Below are positions 61,935-64,000 of a stretch of DNA of 64,000 nt, in pieces. The DNA is taken from contig NZ_RKMB01000009.1 in assembly GCF_003797765.1 (NCBI RefSeq), forward strand, positions 124,001 through 188,000. Reading direction: 5' to 3'. This DNA is from Ramlibacter sp. WS9. GTDB taxonomy: Bacteria; Pseudomonadota; Gammaproteobacteria; Burkholderiales; Burkholderiaceae_C. The notes beneath the pieces are model-generated. The model searched no databases. It was not told the DNA's origin and worked only from the letters and a program-made list of their open reading frames with translations. Every line of letters begins with the position of its first letter. Position 1 is the stretch's first letter. A program made the position numbers and the translations under genes.

Positions 61935-64000
61935 ATGAGTGTTCGCAATCTCGAATCCCTGTTCCAGCCGCGCTCCGTCGCGGTGTTCGGCGCCTCCGAC
62001 CGCCCCGGCAGCGTCGGCGCCGTGGTGCTGGCCAACCTGAAGGCCGGCGGCTTCGACGGCCCGATGTGGCCCGTCAATCCCCGGCATGCCACGGTCGGCG
62101 GTGGCACAGCCTGGCCCGACGTGCAGTCACTTCCGTCGGCGCCGGATCTGGCCATCATCTGCACGCCCGCCCACACCGTGCCCGGCCTCATTGAGCAGCT
62201 GGGCGGCAGAGGAACGCGAGCGGCGATCGTTCTGAGCGCGGGGCTGAAGGGGCCCCCCACGGAAGGCGGGACGACGCTGGAGCAGGCGATACTGGACGCG
62301 GCGCGGCCGCACCTGCTGAGAATCCTCGGCCCCAACTGCATCGGCCTGCTGGTTCCGGGAATTGGCCTCAACGCCAGCTTCGCGCCCGGCAACGCCGTGG
62401 CCGGCAAGCTGGCGTTCGTGAGCCAGTCCGGGGCCCTGGCCACCGCGATGCTCGACTGGTCGAAGGACCATGGCATCGGGTTTTCGCACTTCATCTCGCT
62501 GGGCGACAGCGCCGATGTGGATTTCGGCGATGTGCTGGACTACCTGGCCAGCGATCCCTCGACCCGCGCCATCCTGATGTATGCGGAATCCATCAAGGCG
62601 GGGCGTAAATTCATGTCCGCGGCCCGCGCGGCGGCGCGCAACAAGCCCGTGATCGTGGTCAAGGCAGGGCGCGCACCGGAAGGCGCCCGTGCGGCTGCTT
62701 CGCACACCGGGGCACTCGCCGGTTCGGACGCTGTGTTCGACGCCGCGGCGCGGCGCGCGGGCATGCTTCGTGTGAATACGCTGGAAGACCTGTTCGATGC
62801 GGCCGAGACGCTGGCCCACGCCCGCCCGGTGCGGGGCGAACGCCTTGCGATCCTCACCAACGGCGGCGGCGCGGGCGTGCTGGCGGCCGATTCGCTTTCC
62901 GCGGGCGGCGGCAAGCTGGCCGATCTGAGCCCCGCCACCCTCCATGCGTTGGATGCGTGCCTGCCGGCGACCTGGTCGCACGGTAATCCCGTCGACATCA
63001 TCGGCGACGCGCCCATCACGCGCTACCAGGACGCGCTGCGCATCCTGCTCGCGGCGCCGGAGGTCGACGCCGTGCTCTTCGCGCACGCGCCCACGGCGCT
63101 GGTGCCCGCGCCCGACATCGCGCGCGCCTGCCTGGCGCTCGCGCGGGACGCCGCGAAGCCTGTGATCGGTTGCTGGCTTGGCGGGCCCGCTGTCGCCTCG
63201 GCACGCGCTTCCTGGTCGGAGGCGGGCGTGCCGTGCTTCGCCACGCCGGAACGCGCGGTGGCGGCTTGGCTGCAAATGGCGGACCACGCCTGCAACCAGC
63301 TGGCGCTGCAACAGATTCCGCCGGACTCGGCCGCGGACTTCAAGCCGGAGGTGGCGCGGGCGCTCGCGCTGCTCGCCACGGCCTCGCGTGAAGGCCGCGA
63401 GTGGCTGGACGAGGTCGCGGCAACGCAGTTGCTGCAAGCCTATGGCATCCCGATCGTCGAAACCCGGGCGGCGCGCGACGTCGAGGAGGCGGTTCGCCTG
63501 GCGACGGAGATCGGCTTTCCGGTGGCGCTCAAGGTCATGTCGCGCCGCATCGTCCACAAGTCCGACGTGGGTGGCGTCGTTCTCAACCTGCGTTCGCGCG
63601 ACGAGGTCCGCGCCGCCGCCATCAGGATGCGGCAGGACGTCGCCCGCCTGAAGCCCGACGCTTCGGTCAACGGCTTTGCCGTGCAGGCGATGGCCCAGCG
63701 GCCGGGGGCCAGGGAGCTCATTGTGGGCGTGGCCTCGGATGCGGTGTTCGGCCCGGTGATCCTGTGCGGAAGCGGCGGCGTGGAGGTCGAGTTGAACAGG
63801 CGGTCGGCCATTGCACTGCCGCCTCTCAATGCCGTTCTGGCAAACGACCTGGTGGACCGCAGCGGTGTCCGACCCCTGTTGCAGGCCTGGCGGTCGCGCG
63901 CGCCCGCAAGCAGCAGTGCGCTCGTGGACACGCTGCTCAAAGTTTCGAGGATGGTGTCCGACCTGAGGGACATGGCGGAACTGGACATCAATCCGCTGCT
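61935..64000 (+). CDS. NDP-forming acyl-CoA synthetase family protein (cut by window end)
   Basis: The start of a large ADP/GDP-forming acetate-CoA ligase-type protein, about 688 residues visible. The CoA-binding domain has VAVFGASDRPGSVG, the phosphohistidine-type ligase part has SQSGALATAML and SHTGALAGSD, and the ATP-grasp part has GFPVALKVMSRRIVHKSDVG. It may have a C-terminal acetyltransferase domain, as in Pat proteins, beyond the edge. It would make ATP from acetyl-CoA or acylate proteins. Confidence 0.88.
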   Translation, partial: MSVRNLESLFQPRSVAVFGASDRPGSVGAVVLANLKAGGFDGPMWPVNPRHATVGGGTAWPDVQSLPSAPDLAIICTPAHTVPGLIEQLGGRGTRAAIVLSAGLKGPPTEGGTTLEQAILDAARPHLLRILGPNCIGLLVPGIGLNASFAPGNAVAGKLAFVSQSGALATAMLDWSKDHGIGFSHFISLGDSADVDFGDVLDYLASDPSTRAILMYAESIKAGRKFMSAARAAARNKPVIVVKAGRAPEGARAAASHTGALAGSDAVFDAAARRAGMLRVNTLEDLFDAAETLAHARPVRGERLAILTNGGGAGVLAADSLSAGGGKLADLSPATLHALDACLPATWSHGNPVDIIGDAPITRYQDALRILLAAPEVDAVLFAHAPTALVPAPDIARACLALARDAAKPVIGCWLGGPAVASARASWSEAGVPCFATPERAVAAWLQMADHACNQLALQQIPPDSAADFKPEVARALALLATASREGREWLDEVAATQLLQAYGIPIVETRAARDVEEAVRLATEIGFPVALKVMSRRIVHKSDVGGVVLNLRSRDEVRAAAIRMRQDVARLKPDASVNGFAVQAMAQRPGARELIVGVASDAVFGPVILCGSGGVEVELNRRSAIALPPLNAVLANDLVDRSGVRPLLQAWRSRAPASSSALVDTLLKVSRMVSDLRDMAELDINPL

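Overview
The window looks like the chromosome of a high-GC betaproteobacterium of the order Burkholderiales, most like Comamonadaceae (Ramlibacter/Variovorax type). The reasons are the gene families, an Entner-Doudoroff edd-eda pair behind a HexR-like site, and a short intergenic repeat whose translation reads LTPALSQ. The genus cannot be fixed from the sequence. No rRNA, tRNA, CRISPR array, complete insertion sequence or integrase gene was seen.

Layout. 0-3.1 kb: TetR-controlled RND efflux operon, with the pump gene cut by the window start. 4.1-9.7 kb: seven-gene plus-strand operon (msrA, ABC ATPase and permease, small secreted proteins, DUF3299, ZnuD-like TonB receptor), best read as a metal (probably zinc) acquisition locus. 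9.7-16.3 kb: a structured intergenic element, an orphan AbrB-type protein, an AEC transporter, pdxH, and an isoquinoline 1-oxidoreductase-type molybdoenzyme (IorA, IorB) with its XdhC and MocA-like maturation genes. 16.3-31.2 kb: about 28 small genes, all on the minus strand, often with 4-bp overlaps. They are acetyltransferases, DUF1801, cupins, methyltransferases, GSTs and SnoaL-like proteins. Two resemble well-known integron-borne resistance genes closely: an AAC(6')-Ib-like aminoglycoside acetyltransferase (23.9-24.5 kb) and a type B (R67-like) dihydrofolate reductase, dfrB (28.6-28.9 kb). 31.3-34.2 kb: a divergent CadC/TPR regulator and lipoprotein hydrolase pair.

35.1-41.15 kb is a run of twelve attC sites, eleven of them exactly 87 bp, all in the same orientation, with cassettes on the minus strand. 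The core boxes at the two ends of a cassette usually match each other, which is the signature of site-specific cassette insertion. No integrase lies beside the first cassette, so this is a CALIN (cluster of attC sites lacking an integrase) or an integron whose platform has been lost. Eight cassettes carry a plausible gene, mostly small membrane or secreted proteins. Four have no convincing gene, and three of those are copies of one cassette.

41.5-49.6 kb is ordinary chromosome: sodC, chaC, edd-eda, a HigB/HigA-type toxin-antitoxin pair, gloA, GNAT, amidase and GST. From 49.6 kb to the window end lies what looks like an oxygen-limitation island. It holds three universal stress proteins, a beta-CASP nuclease, a P2-type cation ATPase, an AMP/thymidine phosphorylase with a PRPP-synthetase-like partner, an FNR regulator with all four cluster cysteines, cbpA-cbpM, an HtrA-type protease, a DksA-like protein and an NDP-forming acyl-CoA synthetase. 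FNR-like boxes sit in three divergent promoter gaps (51.52, 57.20 and 61.84 kb), so the FNR protein encoded here probably controls the island and its own gene.
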